64,000 nt of DNA from the NCBI RefSeq assembly GCF_900167435.1, contig NZ_FUWS01000006.1:356810-420809 (forward strand). The letters are read 5' to 3'. The position numbers were made by a program, and so were the translations under genes. This DNA is from Marinactinospora thermotolerans DSM 45154 (lineage in GTDB: Bacteria; Actinomycetota; Actinomycetes; Streptosporangiales; Streptosporangiaceae). Positions 37,518-49,088 of the stretch are shown piece after piece (position 1 is the first letter of the stretch; each line of letters starts with the position of its first letter). The notes below the pieces were generated by a model that was not told where the DNA came from, made no database searches, and was given only the letters and a program-made list of their open reading frames with translations.

Positions 37518-38013
37518 CGACGCCACACGGGGCCTGGACGGGCCAGGCTCCGAGGGATCCTCGCGGCAGCCGAGCGGTATCGAACTCGCCCGCCAGGCGT
37601 TGGCTCAGGCGCGCGCCGCGGCGCGTGAGCGCGGGGCCGCGCCCACGGCGCCGCGCAGGGTCCGCCGTGGACCTCTGCGGGCCCGGCGCGAGCCCCAACT
37701 GTTCGGTGACGCCATCCGCAGTTGGTTGATCGAGCACGGTTGGCAGGAGCAGGTCGCGATCGGCGGGGTCTTCGGCCGGTGGGACCAGATCGTCGGTGCG
37801 GGTCTGGCCGAACACGTGCGCCCGGAGACCTTCGAGGAGGGGGAGCTCGTGGTCGCCGCCGACTCCCCGGCGTGGGCGACCCAGGTGCGGGCGTTGACCC
37901 CCCAGCTTCTGCGTCGGCTCAACGAGGAGCTGGGTCAGGGCAGTGTGCGTTCGATCAAGGTCCGGGGACCGGGGCGTCCCCGCGGTGGCGGAGGGCGCTG
38001 GCGGGTTCGCTGA
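37510..38013 (+). CDS. dciA: DciA-like helicase operator (DUF721)
   Basis: 167 aa. A disordered basic head (1-60) is followed by the DUF721 domain ([19 protein letters not shown] ... [27 protein letters not shown]). The M. tuberculosis equivalent, Rv0004, is a DciA homologue that works with the replicative helicase. GTG start 8 nt inside recF, so translationally coupled to it. Confidence 0.88.
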   Translation: MSDDATRGLDGPGSEGSSRQPSGIELARQALAQARAAARERGAAPTAPRRVRRGPLRARREPQLFGDAIRSWLIEHGWQEQVAIGGVFGRWDQIVGAGLAEHVRPETFEEGELVVAADSPAWATQVRALTPQLLRRLNEELGQGSVRSIKVRGPGRPRGGGGRWRVR

Positions 38014-40341
<2,328 letters not shown>

Positions 40342-40400
40342 CCCGCGAGCGGAGCACCTCGACGGCCGCGAACGACTCACCAGAAAAGGATCGACATCCA

Positions 40401-42968
40401 GTGACGGATGCGAACACCCCGGAAGTCCCCGAGGAAGAAACCGAGAACCGGCACGACCGGGTCGAGCCGGTCGACATCCAGATCGAGATGCAGCGCAGCT
40501 ATCTCGACTACGCGATGTCGGTCATCGTCGGCCGTGCCCTCCCCGACGTCCGTGACGGTCTCAAGCCCGTCCACCGCCGCATCCTCTACGCGATGTACGA
40601 CGGCGGTTACCGTCCCGACCGCGGCTACTTCAAGTGCGCCCGCGTCGTCGGCGACGTCATGGGGAACTACCACCCGCACGGTGACGCCTCGATCTACGAC
40701 GCGCTCGTGCGGTTGGCCCAGAAGTGGTCCATGCGGATGCCGCTCATCGACAGCAACGGCAACTTCGGTTCGCGGGGCAACGACCCCGCCGCGGCCATGC
40801 GCTACACCGAGTGCAAGCTCGAGAACCTCGCCATGGAGATGGTGCGGGATATCGACAAGGAGACTGTCGACTTCTCGCCCAACTACGACGGGAAGACCGC
40901 CGAGCCCGACGTCCTGCCGTCCCGTTTCCCCAACCTGCTGGTCAACGGGTCCAACGGCATCGCGGTCGGCATGGCCACGAACATCCCGCCGCACAACCTG
41001 CGCGAGGTGGCCGACGGTGTCAACTGGTTCCTCGACAACCCGGACCTCTCCGACGAGGAGATCCTCGACGGGTTGATCGCCCGCATCAAGGGACCCGACT
41101 TCCCCACCCACGGGCTCATCGTCGGCCGCCGCGGCATCGAGGACGCCTACCGCACGGGCCGTGGCTCCATCACGATGCGCGCCGTCGTCGAGATCGAGGA
41201 GGACAGCCGGGGACGGCAGTGCCTGGTCGTCACCGAGCTGCCCTACCAGGTCAACACGGACAACCTCGCCCTGAAGATCGCCGAGCTCGTCAAGGACGGC
41301 AAGATCACCGGCATCGCCGACGTCAAGGACGAGACCAGTGGCCGCACCGGCCAGCGCCTGGTCATCGTCCTCAAGCGCGACGCCGTGGCCAAGGTCGTGC
41401 TGAACAACCTGTACAAGCACACGCAGCTGCAGGAGACGTTCGGCGCCAACATGCTGGCCCTCGTCGACGGCGTGCCGCGTACGCTGCGCCTCGACCAGTT
41501 CGTCCGCACCTGGGTCGCCCACCAGGTCGAGGTCATCGTCCGACGCACCCGCTACCTGCTGCGCAAGGCCGAGGAGCGCGCCCACATCCTGCGCGCGCTG
41601 CTCAAGGCCATCGACCGCATCGACGAGGTCATCGCCCTGATCCGGCAGAGCCCCTCCGCCGACGCGGCCAAGAACGGCCTGATAAGCCTGCTGCAGATCG
41701 ACGACGTGCAGGCCCGCGCGATCCTCGACATGCAGCTGCGCAAGCTCGCCGCCCTGGAACGGCGTCAGCTCACCGACGAGTACGACGAGCTGATGGCGCA
41801 GATCTCCGACTACAACGACATCCTGTCCTCCCCCGACCGGCAGCGCAGCATCGTCCGCACCGAGCTCGCCGAGATCGTCGAGAAGTACGGTGACGAGCGT
41901 CGCACGCAGATCGTCCCCTTCGAGGGCGACATGCGCATGGAGGACTTCATCGCCGAGGAGGAGATCGCCGTCACGATCTCCCGCGGCGGGTATGCCAAGC
42001 GCACCCGGCTCGACAACTACCGGGCGCAGAAGCGCGGCGGCAAGGGCGTGCGCGGTGCCCAGCTCAAGCAGGACGACATCGTCCAGCACTTCTTCGTGAC
42101 GACCACGCACAACTGGATCCTGTTCTTCACGAACAAGGGCCGGGTGTACCGGACGAAGGCCTACGAGCTTCCCGAGGCGGCCAGGGACGCGCGCGGCCAG
42201 CACGTCGCCAACCTCGTGCCCTTCCAGCCGGACGAGGAGATCGCCCAGGTCATGGCGTTGCGCGACTACGACGCCGCGCCCTACCTGGTCCTCGCCACCC
42301 GGGACGGGCTGGTCAAGAAGTCGCGTCTGGAGGACTTCGACTCCACACGCTCGGCCGGCATCATCGCGATCAACCTGCGCGAGAACGACGAGCTGATCGC
42401 GGCCCGGCTGGTCTTCCCGACCGACGACCTCCTGCTCATCAGCAGCAACGCCCAGGCGATCCGGTTCTCGGCGTCGGACGACTCGCTGCGCCCGATGGGA
42501 CGCGCCACCAGCGGTGTCATCGGCATGCGGTTCCTCGACGGGGACTACCTGCTGAGCATGGACGTCATCCGGGACGGCGACGGCGCCACCGACGTGCTGG
42601 TGGCGACCGAGGGGGGCTACGCCAAGCGCACCCCGGCCGACCAGTACCCGCTTCAGAACCGGGGCGGCAAGGGGGTCCTGACCGCCAAGATCGTCGAGGC
42701 CCGGGGCCGGCTCGTCGGCGCCCTCATGGTCTCGCCCGAGGAGGACGAGATCTTCGCGATCACCTCGGCGGGCGGGGTCATCCGCACCCGTTGCGCCGAG
42801 ATCAAGCAGTCCGGACGGGCCACGATGGGCGTCCGCCTGATGAACCTCGCCAACGGCAACCACATCGTCGCCCTCGCTCGCAACGCCGAGTCGATGGAGG
42901 AGGACGAAACCGCCGAGGCCAATGCCGAGACGGCGTCCGAGGCGGTCGAGGCGGGGTCCGCGGAGTAG
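40401..42968 (+). CDS. gyrA: DNA gyrase subunit A
   Basis: 855 aa. The N-terminal cleavage domain has the catalytic Tyr in [10 protein letters not shown] and the quinolone region [20 protein letters not shown]. At the position of E. coli Ser83 there is Ala, as in M. tuberculosis. The C-terminal beta-pinwheel has the GyrA box RGGKGVRG ([12 protein letters not shown]). The last 20 residues are acidic. It is 59 nt after gyrB. Confidence 0.97.
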   Translation: MTDANTPEVPEEETENRHDRVEPVDIQIEMQRSYLDYAMSVIVGRALPDVRDGLKPVHRRILYAMYDGGYRPDRGYFKCARVVGDVMGNYHPHGDASIYDALVRLAQKWSMRMPLIDSNGNFGSRGNDPAAAMRYTECKLENLAMEMVRDIDKETVDFSPNYDGKTAEPDVLPSRFPNLLVNGSNGIAVGMATNIPPHNLREVADGVNWFLDNPDLSDEEILDGLIARIKGPDFPTHGLIVGRRGIEDAYRTGRGSITMRAVVEIEEDSRGRQCLVVTELPYQVNTDNLALKIAELVKDGKITGIADVKDETSGRTGQRLVIVLKRDAVAKVVLNNLYKHTQLQETFGANMLALVDGVPRTLRLDQFVRTWVAHQVEVIVRRTRYLLRKAEERAHILRALLKAIDRIDEVIALIRQSPSADAAKNGLISLLQIDDVQARAILDMQLRKLAALERRQLTDEYDELMAQISDYNDILSSPDRQRSIVRTELAEIVEKYGDERRTQIVPFEGDMRMEDFIAEEEIAVTISRGGYAKRTRLDNYRAQKRGGKGVRGAQLKQDDIVQHFFVTTTHNWILFFTNKGRVYRTKAYELPEAARDARGQHVANLVPFQPDEEIAQVMALRDYDAAPYLVLATRDGLVKKSRLEDFDSTRSAGIIAINLRENDELIAARLVFPTDDLLLISSNAQAIRFSASDDSLRPMGRATSGVIGMRFLDGDYLLSMDVIRDGDGATDVLVATEGGYAKRTPADQYPLQNRGGKGVLTAKIVEARGRLVGALMVSPEEDEIFAITSAGGVIRTRCAEIKQSGRATMGVRLMNLANGNHIVALARNAESMEEDETAEANAETASEAVEAGSAE

Positions 42969-43001
42969 TACCGTTCACCGGGAGACCGGTTCGACGTCAC
43001 C

Positions 43002-43034
43002 GGGCGTGGGGAGGGCGTTGCCTTCCCCACGCCC
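43002..43034 (+). terminator. Terminator after gyrA
   Basis: 11 perfect base pairs (43002-43012 with 43024-43034) extended by a G-T and two G-C pairs around a CGTTG loop, 33 nt after the gyrA stop. Confidence 0.8.
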
Positions 43035-43190
43035 TTCGCCGGTCTGGAGGCGCCGACGCAGAGCGCCGAGGGCTGTAAGGCCAATAGAGTCGCTTTTGCT
43101 AGTAATCCACCCCATCCCGTGGAGTGTTGCGGCCAGTGCCCCTCTCACGGGTTCCCACCGTCACATGGAAAGTCCAGCGGTAACGTGGCT

Positions 43191-43781
43191 ATGTCCGACA
43201 ACGCGCAACGGCAATCCGCTGCCCAAGAGCCTGACCAGGCGGACAACGACAGCAGGGAAGAACACGAAGAGCAGGAGAACGCTGCTCCGCCGGCCGTGAC
43301 GGCCGACGGGGCCGATTCGTCGACGGCCGACAGCGCCGAACAGGGTGATGTGACGATGGCTGTACCGGAGACCAAGGACAAATCAGGCGCCAAGCCGGTG
43401 AATACCGCCCGCAAGGCCCACCTCTCGTTGACCCGGGTCGAACCCGGATCGGTGTTGAAGTTCAGCTTTGTTATTTCGCTTGTCTGCTTCATCGTCCTGT
43501 TCGTCGCGGTCGCGGTCCTCTACGCGTTCCTCTCGACCCTCGGCGTCTTCGACGCGGTCACCGACCTCATCAACTCCCTCACCGACGGGGGCGAGGGTGA
43601 CGAGCTCCCCCTCAACCCCGAGAACTGGTTCTCCGCGGCCCGGGTGCTCGGTTACACCGGCCTCCTCGGAGCCTTGAACATCGTCTTGATCACGGCCCTG
43701 TCCACGGTCGGCGCGATGCTCTACAACCTCGCCGCCGATCTCGTCGGCGGTATCGACGTGACCCTGAGCGAGACCGAGTAA
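43191..43781 (+). CDS. DUF3566 membrane protein downstream of gyrA
   Basis: 196 aa from ATG 43191 (GTG 43185 possible). A disordered acidic head (1-75) precedes AHLSLTRVEPGSVLKFSFVI and two membrane helices (about 98-122 and 160-185) with GLLGALNIVLITALSTVGAML. This family follows gyrA throughout actinobacteria; the M. tuberculosis member is Rv0007. The function is unsettled. Weak ribosome site. Confidence 0.88.
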   Translation: MSDNAQRQSAAQEPDQADNDSREEHEEQENAAPPAVTADGADSSTADSAEQGDVTMAVPETKDKSGAKPVNTARKAHLSLTRVEPGSVLKFSFVISLVCFIVLFVAVAVLYAFLSTLGVFDAVTDLINSLTDGGEGDELPLNPENWFSAARVLGYTGLLGALNIVLITALSTVGAMLYNLAADLVGGIDVTLSETE

Positions 43782-43804
43782 TCGAGGTCTTTCCCTCCCG
43801 TTCC

Positions 43805-43834
43805 AGGCCCTTACGCCCGTTCGCGTGAGGGCCT
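43805..43834 (+). terminator. Terminator after the DUF3566 gene
   Basis: A 12-bp stem with one G-T pair (43805-43816 with 43823-43834) and a 6-nt loop. Confidence 0.75.
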
Positions 43835-43920
43835 GAGCACTCCGCGGGCGCGCTAGACTTGGGGATGTAGAGAGGGACGCGGGAGTCCCGCCCCTCCTCT
43901 CCCCCGCACCTCGGACACGG

Positions 43921-43950
43921 TTCGCCCAGGTCCGCCGGATGCGGTAGAGT
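43921..43950 (+). promoter_or_regulatory. Promoter of tRNA-Ile
   Basis: TTCGCC (43921-43926), 18 nt, TAGAGT (43945-43950), 13 nt before the tRNA. A further TAGACT lies at 43854-43859. Confidence 0.5.
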
Positions 43951-43963
43951 TCCTCCGGAACGA

Positions 43964-44037
43964 GGGCGTATAGCTCAGTCGGTTAGAGCGCATCCCTGAT
44001 AAGGATGAGGCCCCAGGTTCAAGTCCTGGTACGCCCA
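43964..44037 (+). tRNA. tRNA-Ile (GAT)
   Basis: 74 nt. Acceptor GGGCGTA/TACGCCC, anticodon stem CATCC/GGATG around CTGATAA (anticodon GAT), T-loop GGTTCAAGTCC, discriminator A. CCA is not encoded. Its 3' half is the attachment site of the integrated element, which restores the gene exactly. Confidence 0.97.
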
Positions 44038-44061
44038 CCCTCATAAGCTGCGAGAAGGCCC
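43996..44061 (+). repeat. Attachment-site repeat, tRNA side
   Basis: Identical over 66 bp to 51687-51752; covers the tRNA from the anticodon loop to its 3' end plus 24 nt downstream. Confidence 0.95.
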
Positions 44062-44084
44062 CTGTCGGATCACCGACAGGGGCC
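44057..44084 (+). terminator. tRNA-Ile terminator (element-derived version)
   Basis: A perfect 12-bp stem (44057-44068 with 44073-44084) then TTT. The first five bases of the stem belong to the att core; the rest came with the element. Confidence 0.8.
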
Positions 44085-44086
44085 TT

Positions 44087-44110
44087 TGACAGCAGTGGTG
44101 ACAGCAACGG
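44087..44110 (+). repeat. Arm-type integrase sites, tRNA side
   Basis: Two tandem 12-mers, TGACAGCAGTGG and TGACAGCAACGG, directly beside the att core, matched by a pair at the other end. Confidence 0.6.
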
Positions 44111-44112
44111 TG

Positions 44113-44783
44113 TCAGTCGCCGTCCCCGAAGAGAGCGTCGCCCAGTCGGCCGAGTCCCTCTCGCTGTGTCGCTTCGTCGCTATGCGGATAGATCTCCATG
44201 GTGACCGAGATGCGGCTGTGCCCCAGGATCTCCATCGCGTCCCGGGGAGCCACGCCCGCCTGTTTGAGCAGCGAGGCCACCGAGTGGCGTAGGTCGTGGA
44301 GCCGGATCACCCGCAGCGGAGACGCGGCGACCAGGCGCTCGAAGGAGCGTGAGAAGCTGCGCGGCTGGATCGCCCGGCCGGTCCGGGTGGTGAACACCAG
44401 GCCGGTCTCCTCCCAGCTCTCCCCCGCCCGACGCTTGTGGTCGGACTGCCACCGGGCCTGTTCCAGCAGGGCGTCCCTCGCCCAGGGCAGCAGCGGGAGC
44501 GAACGCCGGCCCGCCCGCGTCTTGACGTCCACCAGGGCCAGCGCCCCGTCCACCCGCTGGACTTGTCGCTTGATCGACAAGACGTCGCGTTCCAGGTCCA
44601 CGTCGTCCCAGGACAGACCCAGCACCTCCCCCGTCGCAGCCCGTAGAGGAGCATCAATACGAAGGCCGGGTGGAGCGGATGCGAACGCGCGTACTCCAGG
44701 AAGCGTTTCGCCTCCTCGGCGTTCCAGGGCCTGACTCGTTCCGGCCGTTCGGCTCGGGTGGTCTTCCCCGTGGGAGTCGGCAT
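44113..44783 (-). pseudogene. Tyrosine-recombinase integrase, N-terminally truncated and frameshifted
   Basis: The reading begins MPTPTGKTTRAERPERVRPW at 44783 and runs in one frame to FVLMLLYGLRRG; it continues as LGLSWDDVDLERDVLSI only in another frame. The break falls in a run of five C (44628-44632, G on the coding strand); six would restore LRRGEVLGLSW. The catalytic parts are visible: first Arg in GLRR, LHDLRHS, LGHSRISVTMEIYPH with the Tyr. The roughly 200-residue N-terminal arm/core-binding part of such integrases is absent, since the frame starts immediately after the FtsK-like stop (TAGATG). A sequencing error could explain the frameshift but not the missing N-terminus. Confidence 0.85.
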
Positions 44784-46217
44784 CTAGGCGGCCCCCTCCA
44801 TCACACTCGCCTTCACCGTCGAGGAGTCACCAGCGGCCATGGCGTCGATGTCGTCGTCACAGACGTAGGCCGCTCGCACCCGGACCGGTATGGGCGAGCC
44901 CTCCACGCGGACGAAGGCCACGCCGGGAAGGTCCGGGTCGATCAGATGGGCGTTGGCCCCACGCTCCCGCGCCCCTTCCCCGAGCACCATGTCGACCTGT
45001 GAGGCTTCGTCCAGGCGCAGGGCGATCTTGTCGGGGAAGAGGTTGCGCAGGTTCATGACCTCCTTGCGCGGGTCCTGCAACGCGGCGAGGACGCAGAACC
45101 CCACCGACCGACCCTGGGACGTCAGGGTCGCGATGGCGTTCTCCGCACGCCGCCGCACGTCGCGGTCGGGGTGGTAGGCGGTCAAAAACGCCACCTCGTC
45201 CAGCACCACCACCACGAACGGATCATCGACGGTCGGAACGTGGGCGCGTTGGCGGCCGGCGTAGCGTTCGGCTCGTCCCCGCATGTCGGCCACGGCCTGT
45301 TCCAGCAGGGCCACCGCGGATTCCCCGTCGTCGGCATAGGAGGCGAACAGGCGCCGGCCATAGGACAGCTCCATCCGCTTGGGATCGATCGCGCGGACCT
45401 GCGCCGTCCCCGCCTGCATCGCGGGGAGCATGGCGCGGATGGCCGACCAGATCACCGAGCCCTTCCCCGCGCCCGTCACCCCGACCACGAGCACGTGGGT
45501 GCCGTGCAGACGCAGCCGCCACGGTGTTCCGTCCTCTTGGAGTCCCACGGGCAGCGCGCCGAGGTCGGGGACGGCTGGAACGTCGAGCGCGGCGATCGGT
45601 TCGGCGAGGGTGTCGTGGCGGGGGAACTCCAGCACCACGTCCCGGGGACCGAGCACCGTCACCCGGCAGGAGGCCGCGCCGAAGCCGTGCGCCAGCTCGG
45701 TGACGCGGTTCTCGAAGTCGACCGGAGCCGTGCCCGCCACCAGGCGCACCCGCACCCGGTCGGCCCACTCCGAACAGGTCACCTTGCGAATGCGGGGAAG
45801 GTAGTGGCGTTCGGCGTAGGTCTCGGCCAACCCCGCCACCACGAGCACCGGTTGCCACTGCCGCGCATACACCCACCACCACCGCCAGGTCGCCAGGACA
45901 CGCAGGCCCACCCAGCGGCGGAACGTCGACGGCCGACGCCGCCACCACACCAACAGGCCCACGTCCACCAGCGACCAGACGACGGCCAGGGCCACCCAGC
46001 CGAAGACGTGCCAGACCAGAACGGAGGCGGTGAGGGAAGCGCAGGCGAGGGGGAAGCGGAACGGCAGCTTGACCACCAAGGTCAAGAGACGGAACAGCCA
46101 GCGAGCCGCGATCAGCGCCGCCGGAGTGGGCAGCACCGGAGTAGCGAACCGGAAGGACTGTGCCGGGACCGGAGTGGTCACCGACACCTGTTGAGACGCC
46201 GGAGGAGGAGACCACAT
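44784..46217 (-). CDS. FtsK/SpoIIIE-like conjugal transfer protein (Tra)
   Basis: 477 aa. Two or three membrane helices near the N-terminus (about 38-95) precede a motor domain with Walker A VVGVTGAGKGSVIW (about 245-255) and Walker B VVVVLDEVAFL (about 332-342). SQGRSVGFCVLAALQDPRKEVMNLRNLFPDKIALRL is the typical Tra block (quoted here only as its class; key residues Q and R in AALQDPRKE). In AICEs this single hexameric pump moves double-stranded DNA between mycelia. Its ATG overlaps the preceding small gene stop by 1 nt. It appears intact. Confidence 0.9.
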   Translation of the reverse strand: MWSPPPASQQVSVTTPVPAQSFRFATPVLPTPAALIAARWLFRLLTLVVKLPFRFPLACASLTASVLVWHVFGWVALAVVWSLVDVGLLVWWRRRPSTFRRWVGLRVLATWRWWWVYARQWQPVLVVAGLAETYAERHYLPRIRKVTCSEWADRVRVRLVAGTAPVDFENRVTELAHGFGAASCRVTVLGPRDVVLEFPRHDTLAEPIAALDVPAVPDLGALPVGLQEDGTPWRLRLHGTHVLVVGVTGAGKGSVIWSAIRAMLPAMQAGTAQVRAIDPKRMELSYGRRLFASYADDGESAVALLEQAVADMRGRAERYAGRQRAHVPTVDDPFVVVVLDEVAFLTAYHPDRDVRRRAENAIATLTSQGRSVGFCVLAALQDPRKEVMNLRNLFPDKIALRLDEASQVDMVLGEGARERGANAHLIDPDLPGVAFVRVEGSPIPVRVRAAYVCDDDIDAMAAGDSSTVKASVMEGAA

Positions 46218-46471
46218 CAGCGCTCACCTCCCGCCGCGCGGGCCAGGCGGGCACGGGCGGCGTCGAGCTGGGCATGGGCGATCGCCGCCACCTCCACCGC
46301 CTCGGGGTCGAAGGAGTGCGCGGCGATCCGGGACAGCAGGTCGGCCTTGCGTTCGAAGAACACCACGTCTTCGGCTGGAGTCGGCGGAGTGGGGTCTGTG
46401 GAGCGTTCGCGGACCAGGGCGAGGAACTCGGAGATCTCCCGGGTGGATACGGGAGAGGGCTGGTCAGCCAT
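46217..46471 (-). CDS. Small AICE protein, unknown function
   Basis: 84 aa from ATG 46471 (MADQPSPVSTREISEFLALV), with GAGGT 12 nt upstream; GTG 46483 is an alternative. Helical and Ala-rich, no recognised domain. Overlaps the FtsK-like start (TGATG), so it belongs to the transfer operon. Confidence 0.7.
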   Translation of the reverse strand: MADQPSPVSTREISEFLALVRERSTDPTPPTPAEDVVFFERKADLLSRIAAHSFDPEAVEVAAIAHAQLDAARARLARAAGGER

Positions 46472-46585
46472 AATGAGACACACCTCTTCTGTGGTTCATC
46501 GGTTGGGAAGCCGAACGGAGATCAGAGGGGTGAAGGGGCGGCTCGGTGTTGCAGCACCAGGCCGCCCCGCTCATGCCGGGAGGGG

Positions 46586-46984
46586 TTAGGCGGCGTCCTT
46601 GGCCGCACGGCGAGCCGGAACGCCAGGCGCCTTGAGGCCGCGTGCCCGCAGGGAGTAGGCCACCCGGGGACGGCGCCCGTTGTCATCGACGTAGGGCATG
46701 ACCGACATGGACTCGAACTCCACCGGCCGGAACGGCAGCCCCGCCACCTCCTCCGGCAGGGTGGGGCACACCTCGGAGGCCACCTTGACCTTCACGCTCT
46801 TGGCCTTGCCGCGCGCCTCGGGGTCGGCGTCGATCACCTCCACCGCCCACAGGGGAAGACCGGTCTCCTTGTCCAGCTGCGGTCGCTTGGTCTCGAAATC
46901 GGTGATCGCCTCCACCCCCAGAGCGAAGGCGCCGTGCGGGAACACCGTCCCGAACTCCACCGGCAACGCACCCTGAATCGCCAT
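46586..46984 (-). CDS. Pra-like activator of AICE replication/integration/excision
   Basis: 132 aa from ATG 46984 (GGGAG 7 nt upstream). The sequence MAIQGALPVEFGTVFPHGAF ... EVIDADPEARGKAKSVKVKV resembles the family annotated after pSAM2 Pra, the switch that turns on rep-xis-int. Here those targets are missing or broken. First gene of the leftward operon; its promoter region carries tandem palindromes. Confidence 0.75.
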   Translation of the reverse strand: MAIQGALPVEFGTVFPHGAFALGVEAITDFETKRPQLDKETGLPLWAVEVIDADPEARGKAKSVKVKVASEVCPTLPEEVAGLPFRPVEFESMSVMPYVDDNGRRPRVAYSLRARGLKAPGVPARRAAKDAA

Positions 46985-47060
46985 CAGAGACTCCCATCGG
47001 GCCGTTCGAATGAGTGAGTACGCATCTCCTCCTCCCGGGGCACCCCCGGAAAGAATCGAT

Positions 47061-47077
47061 ACATGTTTAACATGTTT
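47061..47077. promoter_or_regulatory. Tandem palindromic operator before the pra-like gene
   Basis: ACATGTTT is repeated 9 bp apart (47061, 47070); the second copy includes the palindrome AACATGTT (47069-47076). AT-rich against its surroundings, 77 nt upstream of the pra-like start. Confidence 0.5.
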
Positions 47078-47206
47078 GCCTAGAGGATGAGAAGAGCCCG
47101 TCGAGTCCTCTCCCCCTTGTTCTTCGTCCGCTCCGGCCGAAGAGCCGGTCCGTCCGGACACCTAGCAGCATGCGACAGGGAGCGAGGACGGGATAACTAC
47201 ATGGCT

Positions 47207-47232
47207 GGACGTGTTCAGGACGTCTCGATAAT
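47207..47232 (+). promoter_or_regulatory. GGACGT iterons and -10 before the first DUF5919 gene
   Basis: GGACGT at 47207 and 47218 (11-bp period), followed by GATAAT at 47227-47232. The same arrangement precedes the paralogue at 50447. Confidence 0.5.
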
Positions 47233-47270
47233 GTGAAGCCGTCCCCCGACGTCCTGCGAACACGAGGTTC

Positions 47271-48008
47271 ATGCCTAACGAGAGGTTGCGCGCTGCGCTA
47301 CTTGAGCAAGGGTTGACGCCGGCCGATCTCGCCGACGCCGTCGGAGTCGACGCCAAGAGCGTCGAACGGTGGATCACCCTCGGGCGTACCCCCTACCGGC
47401 GCCACCGCTACGCGGTCGCGGCGCGACTCGGCATGGACGAGACCTACCTCTGGCCGCAGGCCCTGACACGCGAGCAGAGCGTGTCGGCGTCGGAGAGCGA
47501 GATCCTGGCCATCCACCCGCACCGCTGGACAGTTCCGCGCGACGCTTGGAAACATCTGTTCGAGTCCGCGGAGCGCGAGATCGGCATCCTCGTCTACAGC
47601 GGCTTCTTCCTCGCCGAGGACGCCAGTGTCATGCGCCTGCTCTCCGAGAAGGCCGAGGCCGGCGTGCGCGTGCGCGTCCTGTTGGGTGATCCGGACAGCG
47701 AGGCCGTCGCGCAGCGCGGCGCCGACGAGGGGATCCACGACGCGATGTCCGCCAAGATCCGCAACGTCATCGTGCTGTACAGGCCGTTGCGCGCGGTGGA
47801 GGGCGTGGAGTTCCGCCTTCACGGGACGAACCTGTACAACTCGATTTACCGTGCCGACGATCAGATGCTCGTGAACACCCACGTCTACGGAGCACCGGCC
47901 GCGAACGCGCCCGTCTTCCACCTGCGCAGGATCGCCGGCGGTGGGATGGTGGCGACCTACACCGAGAGCTTCGAACGGGTGTGGGAGCAGGCCCGGCCAC
48001 TCGACTGA
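47271..48008 (+). CDS. HTH regulator with PLD-like DUF5919 domain (copy 1)
   Basis: 245 aa. The N-terminal XRE-type HTH (LTPADLADAVGVDAKSVERWI, about 15-36) is joined to a C-terminal DUF5919 region: FESAEREIGILVYSG, VRVLLGDPDS and LHGTNLYNSIYRADDQMLVN. The last resembles a degenerate phospholipase-D HKD motif (His kept, Lys absent). It is followed by the Nudix gene, 8 nt after its stop. About 60 percent alike to the protein at 50447. Function unknown; a sensor-regulator role is inference. Confidence 0.8.
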   Translation: MPNERLRAALLEQGLTPADLADAVGVDAKSVERWITLGRTPYRRHRYAVAARLGMDETYLWPQALTREQSVSASESEILAIHPHRWTVPRDAWKHLFESAEREIGILVYSGFFLAEDASVMRLLSEKAEAGVRVRVLLGDPDSEAVAQRGADEGIHDAMSAKIRNVIVLYRPLRAVEGVEFRLHGTNLYNSIYRADDQMLVNTHVYGAPAANAPVFHLRRIAGGGMVATYTESFERVWEQARPLD

Positions 48009-48016
48009 GGAGTAGC

Positions 48017-48493
48017 ATGCCCCGGCGGATCGACTACCACGACGACCCCCAAGCCCCCAAGGCCAACAGTCTCGTGCCCTCCGTGAACGTGATCGTGGTC
48101 AACGAGCGTGACGAGATCCTGATGATCCGCCGCTCCGACAACGACAACTGGGCCGTCCCCGGGGGCGCGATCGACATCGGCGAATCAGTCCCCCAGGCCG
48201 CGATTCGTGAGACCCAGGAGGAGACCGGTATCGACTGCGAGATCACCGGGATCTCCGGCATCTACAGCGACCCCCGCCACATCATCCTCTACACCAGCAA
48301 CGGCGAGGCCCGCCAGGAGTTCTCCGTCGTCCTGCTGGCCCGCCCGCTCTCCGGCGAACCCACCCCGAGCGACGAATCACGCGAGGTCCGCTGGATTCCC
48401 AAGGCGGAGTTGGACGCCTACTCTATGGACCGCTCCATGCGCCTGCGTCTTGATCACCACCTGAACGATCCCGGCACCCCTCACATCGGCTGA
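48017..48493 (+). CDS. Nudix hydrolase, possible Pif-type immunity factor
   Basis: 158 aa from ATG 48017 (GAGGAG 4 nt upstream). The Nudix box is complete: GAIDIGE, seven residues, RETQEETG. It hydrolyses nucleoside-diphosphate-linked substrates in general. In pSAM2 the Nudix protein Pif blocks redundant transfer into cells already carrying the element; this gene occupies a comparable place, so the same role is suggested but not shown. Cotranscribed with the DUF5919 gene. Confidence 0.85.
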   Translation: MPRRIDYHDDPQAPKANSLVPSVNVIVVNERDEILMIRRSDNDNWAVPGGAIDIGESVPQAAIRETQEETGIDCEITGISGIYSDPRHIILYTSNGEARQEFSVVLLARPLSGEPTPSDESREVRWIPKAELDAYSMDRSMRLRLDHHLNDPGTPHIG

Positions 48494-48497
48494 CCTG

Positions 48498-49088
48498 TCA
48501 TTCCGGCCGCATCGCCCGGCTCAACCGCCCCTCGACCGCGTGAACCGAGGCCGTCAACGCCAGCCTGGACCGGGTGATGGAACGGTGCACGATGTCGCCG
48601 GGGGCGTAGCGCTCCAGGATCTCCGCCAGCCGGCGTTCCACTGGTAGGCGCGTGCCGTCGGGTCCGGTGGTCATGTCGGAGTAGGTGAGCGCGTCCAGCA
48701 GGTGCGCGGGCGGGAACGCGAACTCCTCCACCAGCTCGTCTTGGAGGCCGCGTTCCCCCGCTTCCACCCAGGCGCCGGAGTGGTGGGCGACCAGCGAGCA
48801 CAACCGCTCATCCGCCTTCTCCACATCGCGCAGGTAGCGGGCACCGTCCAGCGGGTGGAAACCGGTGACCGCCAGGGCCGGCGAGTAGCCGATGTCGTGC
48901 AGCCAGGCGGCGGCGGTCACCAGGTCGGTGTCATCACCGAGCAACGGCACCAGGGTCGCGGCCTGTCCGGCCACCCCTTGCGTGTGCGCCCAGCGACGTG
49001 GCAGGGGTTCTTCCAGGAGGCGCTGGGCGAGGTCACGCGCCCACACAACGTGTTCCACACGTGCAAGGCTAACGCGGGGGTCTGTCAC
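48498..49088 (-). CDS. HD-domain phosphohydrolase
   Basis: 196 aa. RWAHTQGV, AAWLHDIGYSP and LVAHHSGAW give the HD metal ligands; VERRLAEILERYAPGDIV follows. Probably a nucleotidase or phosphodiesterase. Starts at GTG 49088 inside the GntR gene end (20-nt overlap) or at GTG 49058; the operon GntR-HD is common in AICEs. Confidence 0.8.
   Translation of the reverse strand: MTDPRVSLARVEHVVWARDLAQRLLEEPLPRRWAHTQGVAGQAATLVPLLGDDTDLVTAAAWLHDIGYSPALAVTGFHPLDGARYLRDVEKADERLCSLVAHHSGAWVEAGERGLQDELVEEFAFPPAHLLDALTYSDMTTGPDGTRLPVERRLAEILERYAPGDIVHRSITRSRLALTASVHAVEGRLSRAMRPE

Noticed and set aside
40377..42863. 828-residue open frame antisense to gyrA
   Set aside because: The gyrA frame is unmistakable; the opposite frame is a composition artefact.
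44307..44783. Two separate integrase-like genes (44307-44783 and 44113-44625)
   Set aside because: They are parts of one integrase split by a one-base frameshift; the tail of the first frame is meaningless Trp/Arg/Cys-rich sequence.
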